64,000 nt of DNA from Variovorax sp. 679 (GCF_003952185.1 NZ_RXFS01000002.1:620001-684000), one strand, 5' to 3'; shown: positions 10,220 through 25,691, numbered from the stretch's first letter. Made by a program: numbers and translations. Notes: generated by a model not told the origin, from the sequence alone.

Positions 10220-10984
10220 TTATTTGTCGGTGCCCTTGTCCGTGCCGCCGCCGTCGTCGGGCGGATTGCCGTCGTAGACCTGGCTGCGGCGGCGCTGCAG
10301 GAATGCATCGCGCGTGAACGAATACTTGTCGAGCGCCGCGTCGCCGAGCAGGCGGCTCGCGCGCAGGTACTGCGAACGCGTGTCGACGACGCGCAGCACC
10401 GTCAGCGAATTGCGCCAGGGGATGTCTTCCACATGGCCCAGCGGGTCGCCCCACACGTCGAGCGGCTTGGCAGCCGTATCGCGCAGCGTGGAGGAGCCCA
10501 GCAGCGGCAGCACCACGTACGGGCCGGCGCCCACGCCCCAGTAGCCCAGGGTCTGGCCGAAGTCTTCCTCGTGGCGGGGAATGCCCGCCTCGGTTGCCAC
10601 GTCGAGCAGGCCGCCGAGGCCGAAGAAGGTGTTGACGTTCAGCCGCATGAAGGTCTCGGCGCTGTTCTGCAGCTTGAGCTGGGCCACGTTGTTGGCCAGG
10701 CTCCAGACATCGCCGATGTTGCCGAAGAAGTTGTTCACGCCGGTGCGCACCATCGAAGGCAGCGCATTCTGGTAGGCCGTGGCCACGGGGACCAGCACTG
10801 CGTCGTCGACTGCGTCGTTGAAGCGCGAGACGCCGCGGTTGAACGGCTCGAAGGGGTCCGCCGGGTTGGCGCTGGGACCCGTGGCGCAACCGGCCACTAC
10901 CGCAAGAACGGCTGCGGCGCCAATCCAGCGGCCGCGATTTGCTACGTTATTCATAGCAAAAGACAAAGAAGATCGTGTTTTCAT
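10220..10984 (-). CDS. mlaA: Outer-membrane lipoprotein MlaA (VacJ)
   Basis: Outer-membrane lipoprotein that removes mislocalised phospholipids from the outer leaflet and hands them to MlaC. 254 residues with lipobox VAGC (Cys near residue 33), then the family opening DPFEPFNRGVSRFN and the helical VacJ domain (GLGGLLDVATEAGI, GVGAGPYVVLPLLG). The start at 10984 overlaps the mlaD stop (ATGA); a second ATG ten codons in would still give a signal peptide. In E. coli mlaA is far from mlaFEDCB; here it is inside the operon. Confidence 0.95.
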   Translation of the reverse strand: MKTRSSLSFAMNNVANRGRWIGAAAVLAVVAGCATGPSANPADPFEPFNRGVSRFNDAVDDAVLVPVATAYQNALPSMVRTGVNNFFGNIGDVWSLANNVAQLKLQNSAETFMRLNVNTFFGLGGLLDVATEAGIPRHEEDFGQTLGYWGVGAGPYVVLPLLGSSTLRDTAAKPLDVWGDPLGHVEDIPWRNSLTVLRVVDTRSQYLRASRLLGDAALDKYSFTRDAFLQRRRSQVYDGNPPDDGGGTDKGTDK

Positions 10985-11469
10985 TTTTTATTGGCTGTTC
11001 CAGACGTCGAATTGCCTTCGGCCGCCTTGCTGTACAGGAACTGGCTGATCAGGTTCTCCAGCACCACGGCCGATTGGGTCGCGGTGATGGTGTCGCCGGC
11101 CTGCAGGTTCTTGTCCTCGGCGCCCGCCTCGATCCCGATGTACTGCTCTCCAAGCAAGCCACTGGTCAGGATCTTGAGCGAACTGTCCTTGGGAAAACTG
11201 TAGCGGTTTTGCAAAGCCAGTGTGACGTCTGCCTGAAAGGTCTTGTCGTTGAAAGAGATGGATTCCACGCGGCCGACCACGACGCCCGCGCTCTTCACCG
11301 CGGTTTGCGGCTTGAGGCCGCCGATGTTGTCGAAGCGCGCGGTGACCGCATAGGTCTTCTGGAAGTTCAGGCTCAGCAGGTTGGCCGACTGCAGCGCGAG
11401 AAACAGCAGCGCAGCGGCGCCGATCAGGACGAACAGCCCGACCCAGATGTCGTTGTTGGAACGTTGCAT
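10981..11469 (-). CDS. mlaD: MCE-domain lipid transport protein MlaD
   Basis: Inner-membrane-anchored periplasmic protein whose MCE domain forms the hexameric ring of the MlaFEDB complex. 162 residues: one N-terminal transmembrane helix (about 8-28, WVGLFVLIGAAALLFLAL), then the MCE domain with FDNIGGLKPQTAVKSAGVVVG and LLGEQYIGIE. The ATG at 11469 is supported by AGGAAGAG upstream; the open frame continues into the dispersed repeat and is not taken as coding. Confidence 0.95.
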   Translation of the reverse strand: MQRSNNDIWVGLFVLIGAAALLFLALQSANLLSLNFQKTYAVTARFDNIGGLKPQTAVKSAGVVVGRVESISFNDKTFQADVTLALQNRYSFPKDSSLKILTSGLLGEQYIGIEAGAEDKNLQAGDTITATQSAVVLENLISQFLYSKAAEGNSTSGTANKK

Positions 11470-11510
11470 ATCGACTCTTCCTAAATTCCTGCGGTTTGAC
11501 TCATTCGGGG

Positions 11511-11599
11511 AACACCGCAGAACCGGCTTTGCCGGGCTGCTGGTGTTGCCCCCTGCAAGGGGGTTGGCGGCCACACGAAGTGGGCAAGCCTGGGGGTGT
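11511..11599 (+). repeat. Dispersed double-hairpin repeat, copy 2
   Basis: Second copy, filling most of the mlaE-mlaD gap, in the same orientation as copy 1. AACACCGCAG at 11511 faces CTGCTGGTGTT across the CCGGCTTTGCCGG core, then GCCCCC/GGGGG forms the second hairpin, then the tail with CACACGAAGTG and CTGGGGG. Loop and tail bases differ from copy 1 while the stems are kept. Confidence 0.8.
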
Positions 11600-11605
11600 G
11601 CTCAT

Positions 11606-12388
11606 TCATATGCTGAACATCATGGCGGTGAGCAGGAAGTCCAGCCCCAGCACCGCCAGGGATGCCGACACCACCGTGCGCGTGGTCGCGCGCGACACGC
11701 CTTCGGGCGTGGGCTGGGCCTCGTAGCCCTGCAGCAGCGCGATGAAGGTCACGGTGAAGCCGAAGACGATGCTCTTGATCACGCCGTTGCCGACGTCGCG
11801 CCACACGTCGACGCCGCCCTGCATCTGTCCCCAGAATGCGCCCGGGTCGACGCCCAGCATCATCACGCCCACCACGTAGCCGCCCAGGATGCCGACCGCG
11901 CTGAACACGGCCGCCAGCAGCGGCATGGTGATGACGCCGGCCCAGAAGCGCGGCGCGAGCACGCGCTGCACCGGGTCGATCGCCATCATCTCCATGGCGC
12001 TCAGTTGCTCGTCGGCCTTCATGAGGCCGATTTCGGCTGTCAACGACGTGCCGGCCCGCCCAGTGAAAAGCAATGCCGCCACCACCGGCCCGAGCTCGCG
12101 CACCAGGCTCAGCGCCACCAGCAGGCCCAGCGCCTCTGAGGAACCGTAGCGCTGTAGCGCGTAGTACATCTGCAGCCCGAGCACGAAACCCACGAACAGG
12201 CCCGACACGCCGATGATCGCCAGCGAGTAGTTGCCCAGGAAATGGATCTGGTCGCGAACCAGCCCGAAGCGGCGCATGATCCGCGCCCCCGGACCGACCA
12301 GGCGCATGAAGAGCTTCGCACCGTAGCCCAGGTTGGCCAGATGGCTGCGCGTGGCAAAGCCGGCGTCGGAAGGCTTCCACCAGGTCAT
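11606..12388 (-). CDS. mlaE: Phospholipid ABC transporter permease MlaE
   Basis: Integral membrane permease of the MlaFEDB lipid transporter, 260 residues with about five to six hydrophobic segments. Family segments visible include the amphipathic opening, [26 protein letters not shown] near the middle, and the [17 protein letters not shown] loop that contacts MlaF. Overlaps mlaF by 4 bp. Confidence 0.96.
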   Translation of the reverse strand: MTWWKPSDAGFATRSHLANLGYGAKLFMRLVGPGARIMRRFGLVRDQIHFLGNYSLAIIGVSGLFVGFVLGLQMYYALQRYGSSEALGLLVALSLVRELGPVVAALLFTGRAGTSLTAEIGLMKADEQLSAMEMMAIDPVQRVLAPRFWAGVITMPLLAAVFSAVGILGGYVVGVMMLGVDPGAFWGQMQGGVDVWRDVGNGVIKSIVFGFTVTFIALLQGYEAQPTPEGVSRATTRTVVSASLAVLGLDFLLTAMMFSI

Positions 12389-13215
12389 GAGCGTCCTCCT
12401 TCGACATTGCCGAAGTCGTCTTCGATGCTGACGCCGGGATAGTGGAAATGAACGGGCCCGTCGGGCAGTGCATTGACGAACTGATGGACCAGCGGATCGG
12501 CGCTCTCGCGCACCTCGGCGGGCGTGCCCTGCGCGGCGATGCCGCCGTTGGCCAGGATGATCACGTGATCGGCGATGCGGAAGGTTTCCTCGAGATCGTG
12601 CGACACGATGATGCTGGTGAGCCCCAGCGCGTCGTTGAGCTGGCGGATCAGGCGCGCGGCCGTACCGAGCGAGATCGGATCGAGCCCCGCGAAGGGTTCG
12701 TCGTACATGACGAGATCGGGGTCGAGTGCGATCGCACGCGCCAGCGCCACGCGCCGCGCCATGCCGCCCGACACCTCGCTGGGCATCAGGTCGCGCGCAC
12801 CGCGCAGGCCGACGGCGTCGAGCTTCATGAGCACCACGTCGCGCACCAGCGCTTCGGAAAGCTGCGTGTGCTCGCGCAGCGGAAACGCCACGTTGTCGAA
12901 CACGCTCATGTCGGTGAACAGCGCGCCGAACTGGAACAGCATGCCCATTCGCCGCCGCGCCGCGTAGAGGGCGCTCACATCGAACTTGCCGACATCGCCA
13001 CCGTCGAAGAGCACCTCGCCGCGCTGCGCCTTCTGCTGTCCGCCGATGAGGCGCAGCACGGTGGTCTTGCCGCCGCCCGAAGCCCCCATCAGCGCCGTCA
13101 CCTTGCCGCGCGGCACGGCGAACGAAACGCCATCGAGGATGGCGCGTGCGCCATAGCCGAACCTGACGTCGCGAAACTCTACGAAGGGCTGTGGCAGTGG
13201 TGTGGCTGGGTCCAT
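12385..13215 (-). CDS. mlaF: Phospholipid ABC transporter ATPase MlaF
   Basis: ATPase of the MlaFEDB complex and first gene of the mla operon. 276 residues from ATG 13215: Walker [10 protein letters not shown], signature VSGGMARR, Walker [13 protein letters not shown], and switch IVSHDLEET are all present. The start is uncertain: an in-frame ATG at 13257 would add 14 residues ([13 protein letters not shown]...). ATG 13215 fits the family start better but is only about 6 nt after a terminator-like U-run. Confidence 0.93.
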   Translation of the reverse strand: MDPATPLPQPFVEFRDVRFGYGARAILDGVSFAVPRGKVTALMGASGGGKTTVLRLIGGQQKAQRGEVLFDGGDVGKFDVSALYAARRRMGMLFQFGALFTDMSVFDNVAFPLREHTQLSEALVRDVVLMKLDAVGLRGARDLMPSEVSGGMARRVALARAIALDPDLVMYDEPFAGLDPISLGTAARLIRQLNDALGLTSIIVSHDLEETFRIADHVIILANGGIAAQGTPAEVRESADPLVHQFVNALPDGPVHFHYPGVSIEDDFGNVEGGRS

Positions 13216-13255
13216 CTCAATAAAAAAGCCGGGGCGCTCTTTCAAGCATCCCGGC
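13216..13255 (-). terminator. Terminator-like hairpin at the mlaF start
   Basis: On the minus strand GCCGGG (13255-13250) pairs with CCCGGC (13233-13228) and is followed at once by six U (13227-13222). It is the natural end of the gltBD transcript, about 120 bp after the gltD stop. It also touches the mlaF ATG at 13215. A -10-like TATCAT (minus strand, 13277-13272) lies just before it, so a transcript from there would carry the hairpin as its leader. Confidence 0.55.
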
Positions 13256-13374
13256 ATGCGGTTTGACGCGGATGATAACGGGGCCTTGGGCGGCCACGCC
13301 GAATTGAAACAAAATTCAGCGAGGCTGCCGTCAGACCCTCGTCAGGAACTCGCCTGCGAGGCGATCCGCATGGA

Positions 13375-14853
<1,479 letters not shown>

Positions 14854-14866
14854 CGTGATTCCTTTA

Positions 14867-14962
14867 CACCCCCGTTGCTTGCTCACTGCGTGTAGCCGCC
14901 TCCCCCCTCAAGGGGGCAACACCAGCGGCCCGGCAAAGCCGGTTCCGCGGTGTTCCCCGAAG
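14867..14962 (-). repeat. Dispersed double-hairpin repeat, copy 3
   Basis: Third copy, inverted relative to copies 1 and 2, in the gltB-gltD gap. Read on the minus strand: TTCGGGG, AACACCGCGG from 14954, the CCGGCTTTGCCGG core, GGTGTT, GCCCCC...GGGGG, then the tail CTACACGCAGTGAGCAAGC and GGGGGTGT. The tail ends directly beside the gltD ribosome-binding site. Confidence 0.8.
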
Positions 14963-15023
14963 GGGCTGTGACAGTTTCACGCGCTGCACGCCTTACAGAG
15001 GTTCATTCTGTTTTGGTTGATCT

Positions 15024-19790
<4,767 letters not shown>

Positions 19791-19858
19791 GGGCGCGCTC
19801 CTTCAGTTTTCGCAGGGAATCGGAGCATATTGCGTTGCACAAAGAATGCCAAACACTT

Positions 19859-19922
19859 TAATAGGGGTCAGATTCTTATTAAATGTTGAGTTTTTCAATA
19901 GGAATTAAATTAGGGACACATC
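19859..19922. repeat. AT-rich element beside the REP-associated transposase
   Basis: A sharply AT-rich block in a GC-rich chromosome, beginning AGGGGTCAGATTCTTATTAA and ending TTAAATTAGGGACACAT. These end motifs resemble sequences I associate with TnpA-REP (RAYT) genes. It lies 55 bp after the stop of the transposase and inside the gltB upstream region, so it probably marks the element's boundary. No matching copy is seen on the 5' side of the transposase. Confidence 0.5.
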
Positions 19923-19976
19923 AAAAACAGGAGCAACAAAGCCAATCCATGCGATGGATCGAAGCGACTTCTCAGT

Positions 19977-20672
19977 TCAGGATTGGGTATTCGAAGGCGG
20001 CCGTCCGGCCTTTGCCTTGACCACGCGGCGGTCGGTGGACTTCTGCAGGCTGTCGAGAAAGTCGTGGTCGCCGGCGGCCCAGCCCCGCAGGGTGGCCTCG
20101 GTCAGCGCGCTCTGGTCTGCGGCGCGCACCCCGGCGCGCACCAACTCGACATACGCCGCCTCGCGTGCGAACGGCGTGTTGCCGAGCTCCCAGTACAGCG
20201 GATGGGGCGTCAGCAGCCGGTCGTGCCGCAGGCCGGCGTAGTGGCCATGACTGGACCACGGGAAGTCGCGCGCATCGGCCACCATGCCCGCCCTCACCGG
20301 GTTGAGGTCGATGTAGGCCATACAGGTCAGCAGGTAGCGGTCGGTCTGGATCAGCGTCGACCTGTAGCGTCCTTCCCACAGCGTGCCGCTGCGGCCGTGG
20401 CGGTCGTTGAAGTAGCGCACGTAGCTGCGCCCCACCGACTGCATGAACTGCGGCAGCCCGGTGGCGCTGTCGGGCGTGGCCAGCAGGTGGAAGTGGTTGT
20501 CCATCAGCACGTAGGCATGCACCGCGATGCCGAATCGTGCGGCATTCTCGGCCAGCAGCGCGAGCAGCTTCTCGTGGTCCTCGCGGTCCACGAAGATCGG
20601 CTGGCGGTTGTTGCCGCGCTGGATCACGTGGTGCGGCATGTCGGCCAGCGTGAGACGGGGAAGACGGGCCAT
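19977..20672 (-). CDS. REP-associated tyrosine transposase (Y1_Tnp, RAYT)
   Basis: Single-strand DNA transposase of the IS200/IS605-related Y1 superfamily, of the chromosomal REP-associated type. 231 residues: opening RLTLADMPHHVIQRGNN, the HUH metal-binding motif in MDNHFHLL near residue 64, and the conserved SYVRYFN and GTLWEGRYRS segments holding candidate catalytic Tyr residues. The C-terminal region is intact, so it may be functional. It is 32 bp downstream of the methyltransferase gene and points towards gltB. REP sites that it would act on are not evident nearby. Confidence 0.92.
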   Translation of the reverse strand: MARLPRLTLADMPHHVIQRGNNRQPIFVDREDHEKLLALLAENAARFGIAVHAYVLMDNHFHLLATPDSATGLPQFMQSVGRSYVRYFNDRHGRSGTLWEGRYRSTLIQTDRYLLTCMAYIDLNPVRAGMVADARDFPWSSHGHYAGLRHDRLLTPHPLYWELGNTPFAREAAYVELVRAGVRAADQSALTEATLRGWAAGDHDFLDSLQKSTDRRVVKAKAGRPPSNTQS

Positions 20673-20704
20673 GGATCGGGCGGACGCGAGTTGCGCGCCG
20701 GCGT

Positions 20705-21598
20705 TCAGGCGAGACGGAAGCGCGTGTCGCCCAGCGTGTCGAGCCCGAACTGCGCCAGCAGCTCGCGCAGCCGCGTGGCTGCGCTCGCCTTGCGCTGGCC
20801 GGTGTAGCGCGCCAGGATCAGTTCGTTCTTCATGCTGTGCTCCCAGCCGACCAGCTCGGTCACCGTGACGCTGTAGCCGTTGGCTTCGAGATAGAGGCAA
20901 CGCAGCACATTGGTGAGCTGGCTGCCGATCTCGCGCGTGTGCAGTGGATGTCGCCACAGTTCGGCCAGTGGCGTGCGTGACAAGGCAAGTGCCTTGGTCT
21001 CGCGCAGACAGGCGGCCACTTCGGCCTGGCAGCAGGGCACCAGCACCATGCAGCGCGCCTTCTTGGCCAGTCCGAAGGCGATGGCGTCGTCGGTTGCGGT
21101 GTCGCAGGCGTGCAGCGCGGTGACCACGTCGATCTGCGCCGGCAGCTCGCCCGACTGCGCCGATTCGGCCACGGTGAGGTTCAGGAACGACATGCGCTCG
21201 AAGCCCAGCCGCTGCGCCAGCGCGCGCGAGCGCTCGACCAGTTCGCCCCGCGTCTCGATGCCATAGACATGGCCATTGCCGCCCTGGCGCGCCCGGAAGA
21301 ACAGGTCGTAGATGATGAAGCCGAGGTACGACTTGCCCGCCCCATGGTCGGCCAGCGTGGCGCCCGCCCCCTCTTCCGGCAGCTCGCGCAGCAGCTGCTC
21401 GATGAACTGGAACAGGTGGTAGACCTGCTTGAGCTTGCGCCGCGAGTCCTGGTTGAGTCGGCCCTCGCGGGTCAGGATGTGCAGTTCCTTGAGCAGCTCG
21501 ACCGACTGGCCGGGGCGCAGGACTTCGGCCAGTTCGGCATCGGCCTTGGCGGCCTTGTTCGTCTTGATTACCGGTTTGGTCGCGGCCTTGGTGTTCAT
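20705..21598 (-). CDS. SAM-dependent methyltransferase-like protein
   Basis: A 297-residue protein with a Rossmann methyltransferase core: ADHGAGKSYLGF (motif I-like, near residue 88), VYGIETRGELVERS (motif II-like, near 112), DVVTALHACDTATDDA near 158 and VLVPCCQAEV near 186. The HACDTATD and PCC segments resemble the Methyltransf_32 family; substrate unknown. It has a long charged N terminus and is the last gene of the overlapping pil-aro chain, coupled by ATGA to the DUF1415 gene. Confidence 0.85.
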   Translation of the reverse strand: MNTKAATKPVIKTNKAAKADAELAEVLRPGQSVELLKELHILTREGRLNQDSRRKLKQVYHLFQFIEQLLRELPEEGAGATLADHGAGKSYLGFIIYDLFFRARQGGNGHVYGIETRGELVERSRALAQRLGFERMSFLNLTVAESAQSGELPAQIDVVTALHACDTATDDAIAFGLAKKARCMVLVPCCQAEVAACLRETKALALSRTPLAELWRHPLHTREIGSQLTNVLRCLYLEANGYSVTVTELVGWEHSMKNELILARYTGQRKASAATRLRELLAQFGLDTLGDTRFRLA

Positions 21599-22170
21599 GG
21601 CCTGGCGCTCCCGGGGCCGACGTCGAGTGCCGCCCAGCCATCGGGCCCCAGTGCTTCGAGCGTGTCGATATTGCGCTCGAAGATGGCCTCGGCTTCGGGA
21701 AATGCCTCGACCGCACGGCTCACGCTGTCCTCGCGCAGCAGGTGCAGCGTGGGATACGGCGCGCGGTTGGTGGCGTTGCCGATGTCGTCGGCCTCGGTGC
21801 CGGCGAACTGGAACTGCGGATGAAAGCTCGCCAGCTGGAACACGCCGTCGAAACCGGCGCGCGCGAGCCGGCGTTCGGCACGCGCCGTGAAGTCGTTGAA
21901 GTCCAGAAAGTCGGCCAAGGTGTTCGGTGCAATCAGAAGGGTTGTGTCGCGCACGGCGGCGTCGAGTGCTGCGAGGTCTTTGGCTTGGGCAAGCAGCGCG
22001 TCCATCAGGTCAGCTTCTTCGGCGGGCTCGTACACGGCGTAGTGGATCTGCGCCTTCACGTGCACGGCCTTCGCAAAGGGACACAGGTTGAGGCCGATCA
22101 CCGCGCGCTCGAGCCAGCGCTGCGTGTCGGCTTCGGCCTGGGCGGCATCGATTGTCGCCGGGCGCGTCAT
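21595..22170 (-). CDS. DUF1415 family protein
   Basis: A 191-residue cytoplasmic protein matching the DUF1415 pattern: RWLERAVIGLNLCPFAKAV near residue 19, LNDFLDFNDF-like segment near 108 and the acidic, Pro-containing FHPQFQFAGTEADDIGNATNRAPYP... region near 131. Function unknown. It is tightly coupled on both sides, overlapping the MFS gene and the methyltransferase gene by 4 bp each. Confidence 0.85.
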   Translation of the reverse strand: MTRPATIDAAQAEADTQRWLERAVIGLNLCPFAKAVHVKAQIHYAVYEPAEEADLMDALLAQAKDLAALDAAVRDTTLLIAPNTLADFLDFNDFTARAERRLARAGFDGVFQLASFHPQFQFAGTEADDIGNATNRAPYPTLHLLREDSVSRAVEAFPEAEAIFERNIDTLEALGPDGWAALDVGPGSARP

Positions 22171-23423
22171 GCCATCTCCGCCGCAGGGCGAATCCGCCCA
22201 AGCCGCCGTGCGATCGCCATGCCGACCAGCGAGCAGGCCAGCGTGGCCGTCCAGGTCCAGTGCCATCCACCGACACGGTGGGCCAGCCACGCCACGGCAG
22301 GCGGCGCCAGGAACTGGCCGAGCGAGGAAGCCTGCTGCATGAGGCCGACCGTCGTGGACACGGTGGCGGGCCCGGGCGCCAGCCGCACGCCCAGCAGGAA
22401 CAGCGTGGCCGGCACCATGCCACCGCCCAGCGAGAAAGCGCAGACGGCGATGTAGCGCAGCGCGGGCGGCAGGCCCAGGGCGTCGGCGCCCTGCCCTGTC
22501 TGCGCGAAAGCCGCCACCCCACCCAGCGCCATCGTCAGGAAGCCAAGCTGCAGCAGCCGCTCGGGCGCTACGCCACGCTGCAGCCAGCGACCGCCGGCAA
22601 CGTTGCCGACGATGTTCATCGCGGCCGCGAGCGCGGTGAGCACGGCGTTCCAGGCGGCCGGCACACCCGCGCCCGCATAGATGGCCGGCAGGAAGCCGAT
22701 AACGGCCATCCATTGAGACGAGTACACGGCGAAGGTCAGCGCGACCAGCCAAGGTGCACGAGCGCCCACGGTGGCGCGCAGCCGCGACGACCAGCCGCCG
22801 GAAGCCGGACCGGTCGCGGTTGGGCGAAGCCGGTCGGCAGGAACCGCCACCCACAGCCAGAGTGCCGCCCCGGCCGATACGACCGAGAGCGCCCACCACC
22901 AGTCCGGCCATCCGCCCCAGGCGATCAGGGCCGGCCCCAGCAGCAGCGCAAGGGCCACGCCGAGCGGCATGTACGCACCCCACAGACCCAGCGCCGCCTT
23001 GTCGGCACCCGGCGGGGTCAGGGCGCGGATCAATCCGGGGCCGGGCATCACCGTCAGAAGGAAACCGACGCCTTCCAGGGCCCGCAGCACGAGCAGCCAT
23101 TGCACGGCATGCGTTCCGCCCAGATCGGTGCCGGCCAGTCCACCCAGCAGGCTGGCGGCCGTGAGCACGACCAGCCCCGTCAGCATGCTGCGGCGCAGGC
23201 CGATGGTGTCGGCAGCTAGGCCGACCAGCAGCCCCAGCGTCATGCTCGCGACCTGCACCAGCGACAGCAGGAATCCCGCCTCGACCAGGCCGATGCCGAG
23301 CGACGCCTGCAGCGCCGGCACCGCGGGCGGCAGCTTGCCCAGATGCAAGGCCCCGCTGACACCGCCCAGCAGGACGGCGAATGCAGCCGCCGGAACGCGC
23401 GGGCGCACGGCCTGTCCGCTCAT
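22167..23423 (-). CDS. MFS transporter
   Basis: Major facilitator superfamily protein, 418 residues with about 12 hydrophobic segments and the loop 2-3 motif-A-like sequence GLAADTIGLRRS near residue 72. The substrate cannot be read from the sequence; the overall look is of a CynX/NimT-like or general efflux/uptake carrier. It overlaps both dgt and the DUF1415 gene by 4 bp. Confidence 0.88.
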   Translation of the reverse strand: MSGQAVRPRVPAAAFAVLLGGVSGALHLGKLPPAVPALQASLGIGLVEAGFLLSLVQVASMTLGLLVGLAADTIGLRRSMLTGLVVLTAASLLGGLAGTDLGGTHAVQWLLVLRALEGVGFLLTVMPGPGLIRALTPPGADKAALGLWGAYMPLGVALALLLGPALIAWGGWPDWWWALSVVSAGAALWLWVAVPADRLRPTATGPASGGWSSRLRATVGARAPWLVALTFAVYSSQWMAVIGFLPAIYAGAGVPAAWNAVLTALAAAMNIVGNVAGGRWLQRGVAPERLLQLGFLTMALGGVAAFAQTGQGADALGLPPALRYIAVCAFSLGGGMVPATLFLLGVRLAPGPATVSTTVGLMQQASSLGQFLAPPAVAWLAHRVGGWHWTWTATLACSLVGMAIARRLGRIRPAAEMA

Positions 23424-24550
23424 GCAATGCCCCGGCGGCCGGTGAGCCGTTCGTGCTCGCGCACGGCGAAGCGGTCGGTCATGCCTGCGATGTAGTCGGC
23501 GACCGCGCGGGGCCTGTCCTGCCGCTCGGCGTAGGAGGCCGGCATCTCGGCGCCGCGCTCAAGGTAAGCCTCGAACAGCTCCCGCACCACCTGCCGCGCC
23601 TGGTCGGTGGTCTGGGTGACCTGGGGATGCCTGTAGAGGTTGTGGAAGAGAAAACGCTTCAGGTCTTCGGACTGGGCCTGCATGGTGTCGCTGAACGCGA
23701 CAACGGGCGGGGCCTTGCGCACCGCATCGGCATCGGCCGGAGCCAGGGCTTCGAGCGCTGCACGCGTCGCGTCGATCACGTCGTAGACCTGCGCGCTCAG
23801 CATGCGCCGGATGGTTTCGTAGAGCACGCGGCGGCCCTCCAGCTGCGGGTGCTCGGCCAGCGCCTCGCGGCGATGGCGCTCGAACAGTTCGACCTCGGAC
23901 AACTGCTCGATGCAGATGAGCCCCGAGCGCACGCCGTCGTCGATGTCGTGGGCGTTGTAGGCGATGGCGTCGGCCAGGTTGCACAGCTGGGCCTCCAGCC
24001 CCGGCTGCGTGCGGTCGAGGAAGCGCCGGGCCACGCCGTTGGGCTCTGCCGCCTCGAGGCGCTCGGCGTTGGCGCGCGAGCAGTGCTTGAGGATGCCCTC
24101 GCGGGTCTCGAAGCTGAGGTTCAGGCCGTCGTACTGCGGATAGCGATGCTCCAGCGCATCGACCACTCGCAGGCTCTGCAGGTTGTGCTCGAAGCCGCCA
24201 TGGCCGGCCATGCAGTCGTTGAGCGCGTCCTGGCCCGCATGACCGAAGGGCGTATGGCCTAGGTCGTGGGCCAGGGCAATCGCCTCTACCAGGTCCTCGT
24301 TGATCCGCAGGGCCCGCGCAATCGAACGCCCCAGTTGGGCGACTTCGAGCGAGTGCGTGAGCCGGGTGCGGAACAGGTCGCCCTCATGGTTGAGGAACAC
24401 CTGCGTCTTGTAGACCAACCGGCGAAAGGCCGTGGAATGCACGATCCGGTCGCGGTCGCGCTGGAAGGCATCGCGCGTGGGCGCGGGCGGCTCGGCATGC
24501 CGGCGGCCGCGCGACCGCGCGGGCTGGCAGGCGTAGGCCGCGAGGCTCAT
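23420..24550 (-). CDS. dgt: Deoxyguanosinetriphosphate triphosphohydrolase (dGTPase-like)
   Basis: HD-domain nucleotide triphosphohydrolase, 376 residues, that by family cleaves dNTPs to deoxynucleoside and triphosphate. The HD metal ligands are visible in [10 protein letters not shown] near residue 61 and [13 protein letters not shown] near 92, and the later NAHDIDDG supplies the second Asp. The ATG at 24550 overlaps the aroB stop (ATGA). At this length it is the short dGTPase-like type found next to aroB in many betaproteobacteria. Confidence 0.94.
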   Translation of the reverse strand: MSLAAYACQPARSRGRRHAEPPAPTRDAFQRDRDRIVHSTAFRRLVYKTQVFLNHEGDLFRTRLTHSLEVAQLGRSIARALRINEDLVEAIALAHDLGHTPFGHAGQDALNDCMAGHGGFEHNLQSLRVVDALEHRYPQYDGLNLSFETREGILKHCSRANAERLEAAEPNGVARRFLDRTQPGLEAQLCNLADAIAYNAHDIDDGVRSGLICIEQLSEVELFERHRREALAEHPQLEGRRVLYETIRRMLSAQVYDVIDATRAALEALAPADADAVRKAPPVVAFSDTMQAQSEDLKRFLFHNLYRHPQVTQTTDQARQVVRELFEAYLERGAEMPASYAERQDRPRAVADYIAGMTDRFAVREHERLTGRRGIA

Positions 24551-25656
24551 CCCGCGCAGCACTGCGCGAGCACTTCGCGCACGAGCGTGTCGGGTGCGCT
24601 GCGGACCACCGCGGAGCCGGGCTTGTCGATCACCACGAAGCGGATTTCGCCCGCTTCCGACTTCTTGTCGACGCGCATCAGTTCGAGGTAGCGATCCGCG
24701 CCCAGCGCCGGTCCAACGGTCGGCAGGCCGGCCCGTTCGATCAGCCGCGTGAGCCGTTCGACGAAGGCGGCGTCGACGCCGCCGAGCCGCTGCGACAACT
24801 GCGCCGCCATCACCATGCCGCAACCGACGGCCTCGCCATGCAGCCATTCGCCATAGCCAAGGCCCGATTCGATTGCGTGGCCGAAGGTGTGGCCGAAGTT
24901 GAGGATCGCGCGCAGGCCGGTCTCGCGCTCGTCCTGCCCGACCACCAGAGCCTTGATCTCGCAGCTGCGCTTGACGGCATGGGCCAGCGCCGCGGGCTCC
25001 CTTGCAACGAGGGCTTCGATGTTCGCCTCGATCCAGTCGAAAAAAGCCATGTCGTGGATCGGGCCGTACTTGATGACTTCGGCCAGCCCGGCGCTGAGTT
25101 CGCGCGGCGGCAGGGTCTGCAGCGTGGCCAGGTCGCAGACCACGAGCTGCGGCTGGTAGAACGCGCCGATCATGTTTTTGCCCAGCGGATGATTGATCGC
25201 CGTCTTTCCGCCAACCGAGGAATCGACCTGCGCCAGCAGCGTGGTAGGCACCTGCACGAAGGGCACACCGCGCATGTAGCTCGCGGCTGCGAAGCCGGTC
25301 ATGTCACCTACCACGCCGCCTCCCAGGGCGAAAAGCACCGTCTTGCGATCGCTGCCGCGGCCGAGCAATTCGTCGAAGATCAGGTTCAACGTCTGCAGGT
25401 TCTTGTATGCCTCGCCGTCCGGCAGTTCGAGCAGGTGAACCGCCCGGAAACGGCCTGCCAGAGCCGTCTGCAGAGCCTTGGCATAGAGCGGCGCCACAGT
25501 GGTGTTGCTGACGATCAGGGCCGTCGCCGAGGTGGGCACGGCGGAAAAGCTCCGCGGGTCGTCCAGCAGGCCGGCGCCGATCAGGATCGGGTAGCTGCGA
25601 TCGCCGAGCTGGATGTCGACGCGTTCTGGCGGGGCGGAGAGTTCAGACAGGGACAT
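24547..25656 (-). CDS. aroB: 3-dehydroquinate synthase AroB
   Basis: NAD- and metal-dependent cyclisation of DAHP to 3-dehydroquinate in the shikimate pathway. 369 residues with [15 protein letters not shown] near residue 112, [19 protein letters not shown] near 136, and the metal ligands in [11 protein letters not shown] near 254. Lies 35 bp after aroK and is coupled to dgt. Confidence 0.97.
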   Translation of the reverse strand: MSLSELSAPPERVDIQLGDRSYPILIGAGLLDDPRSFSAVPTSATALIVSNTTVAPLYAKALQTALAGRFRAVHLLELPDGEAYKNLQTLNLIFDELLGRGSDRKTVLFALGGGVVGDMTGFAAASYMRGVPFVQVPTTLLAQVDSSVGGKTAINHPLGKNMIGAFYQPQLVVCDLATLQTLPPRELSAGLAEVIKYGPIHDMAFFDWIEANIEALVAREPAALAHAVKRSCEIKALVVGQDERETGLRAILNFGHTFGHAIESGLGYGEWLHGEAVGCGMVMAAQLSQRLGGVDAAFVERLTRLIERAGLPTVGPALGADRYLELMRVDKKSEAGEIRFVVIDKPGSAVVRSAPDTLVREVLAQCCAG

Positions 25657-25691
25657 GGGCAGCGAGTTTAGGCGCTGCGGGCCCGGCAGGC

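Noticed and set aside
11470-11574. Upstream extension of MlaD
   Set aside because: The extra residues are translated from repeat copy 2; similar extensions of ibaG and mlaE frames into the repeats were rejected for the same reason.
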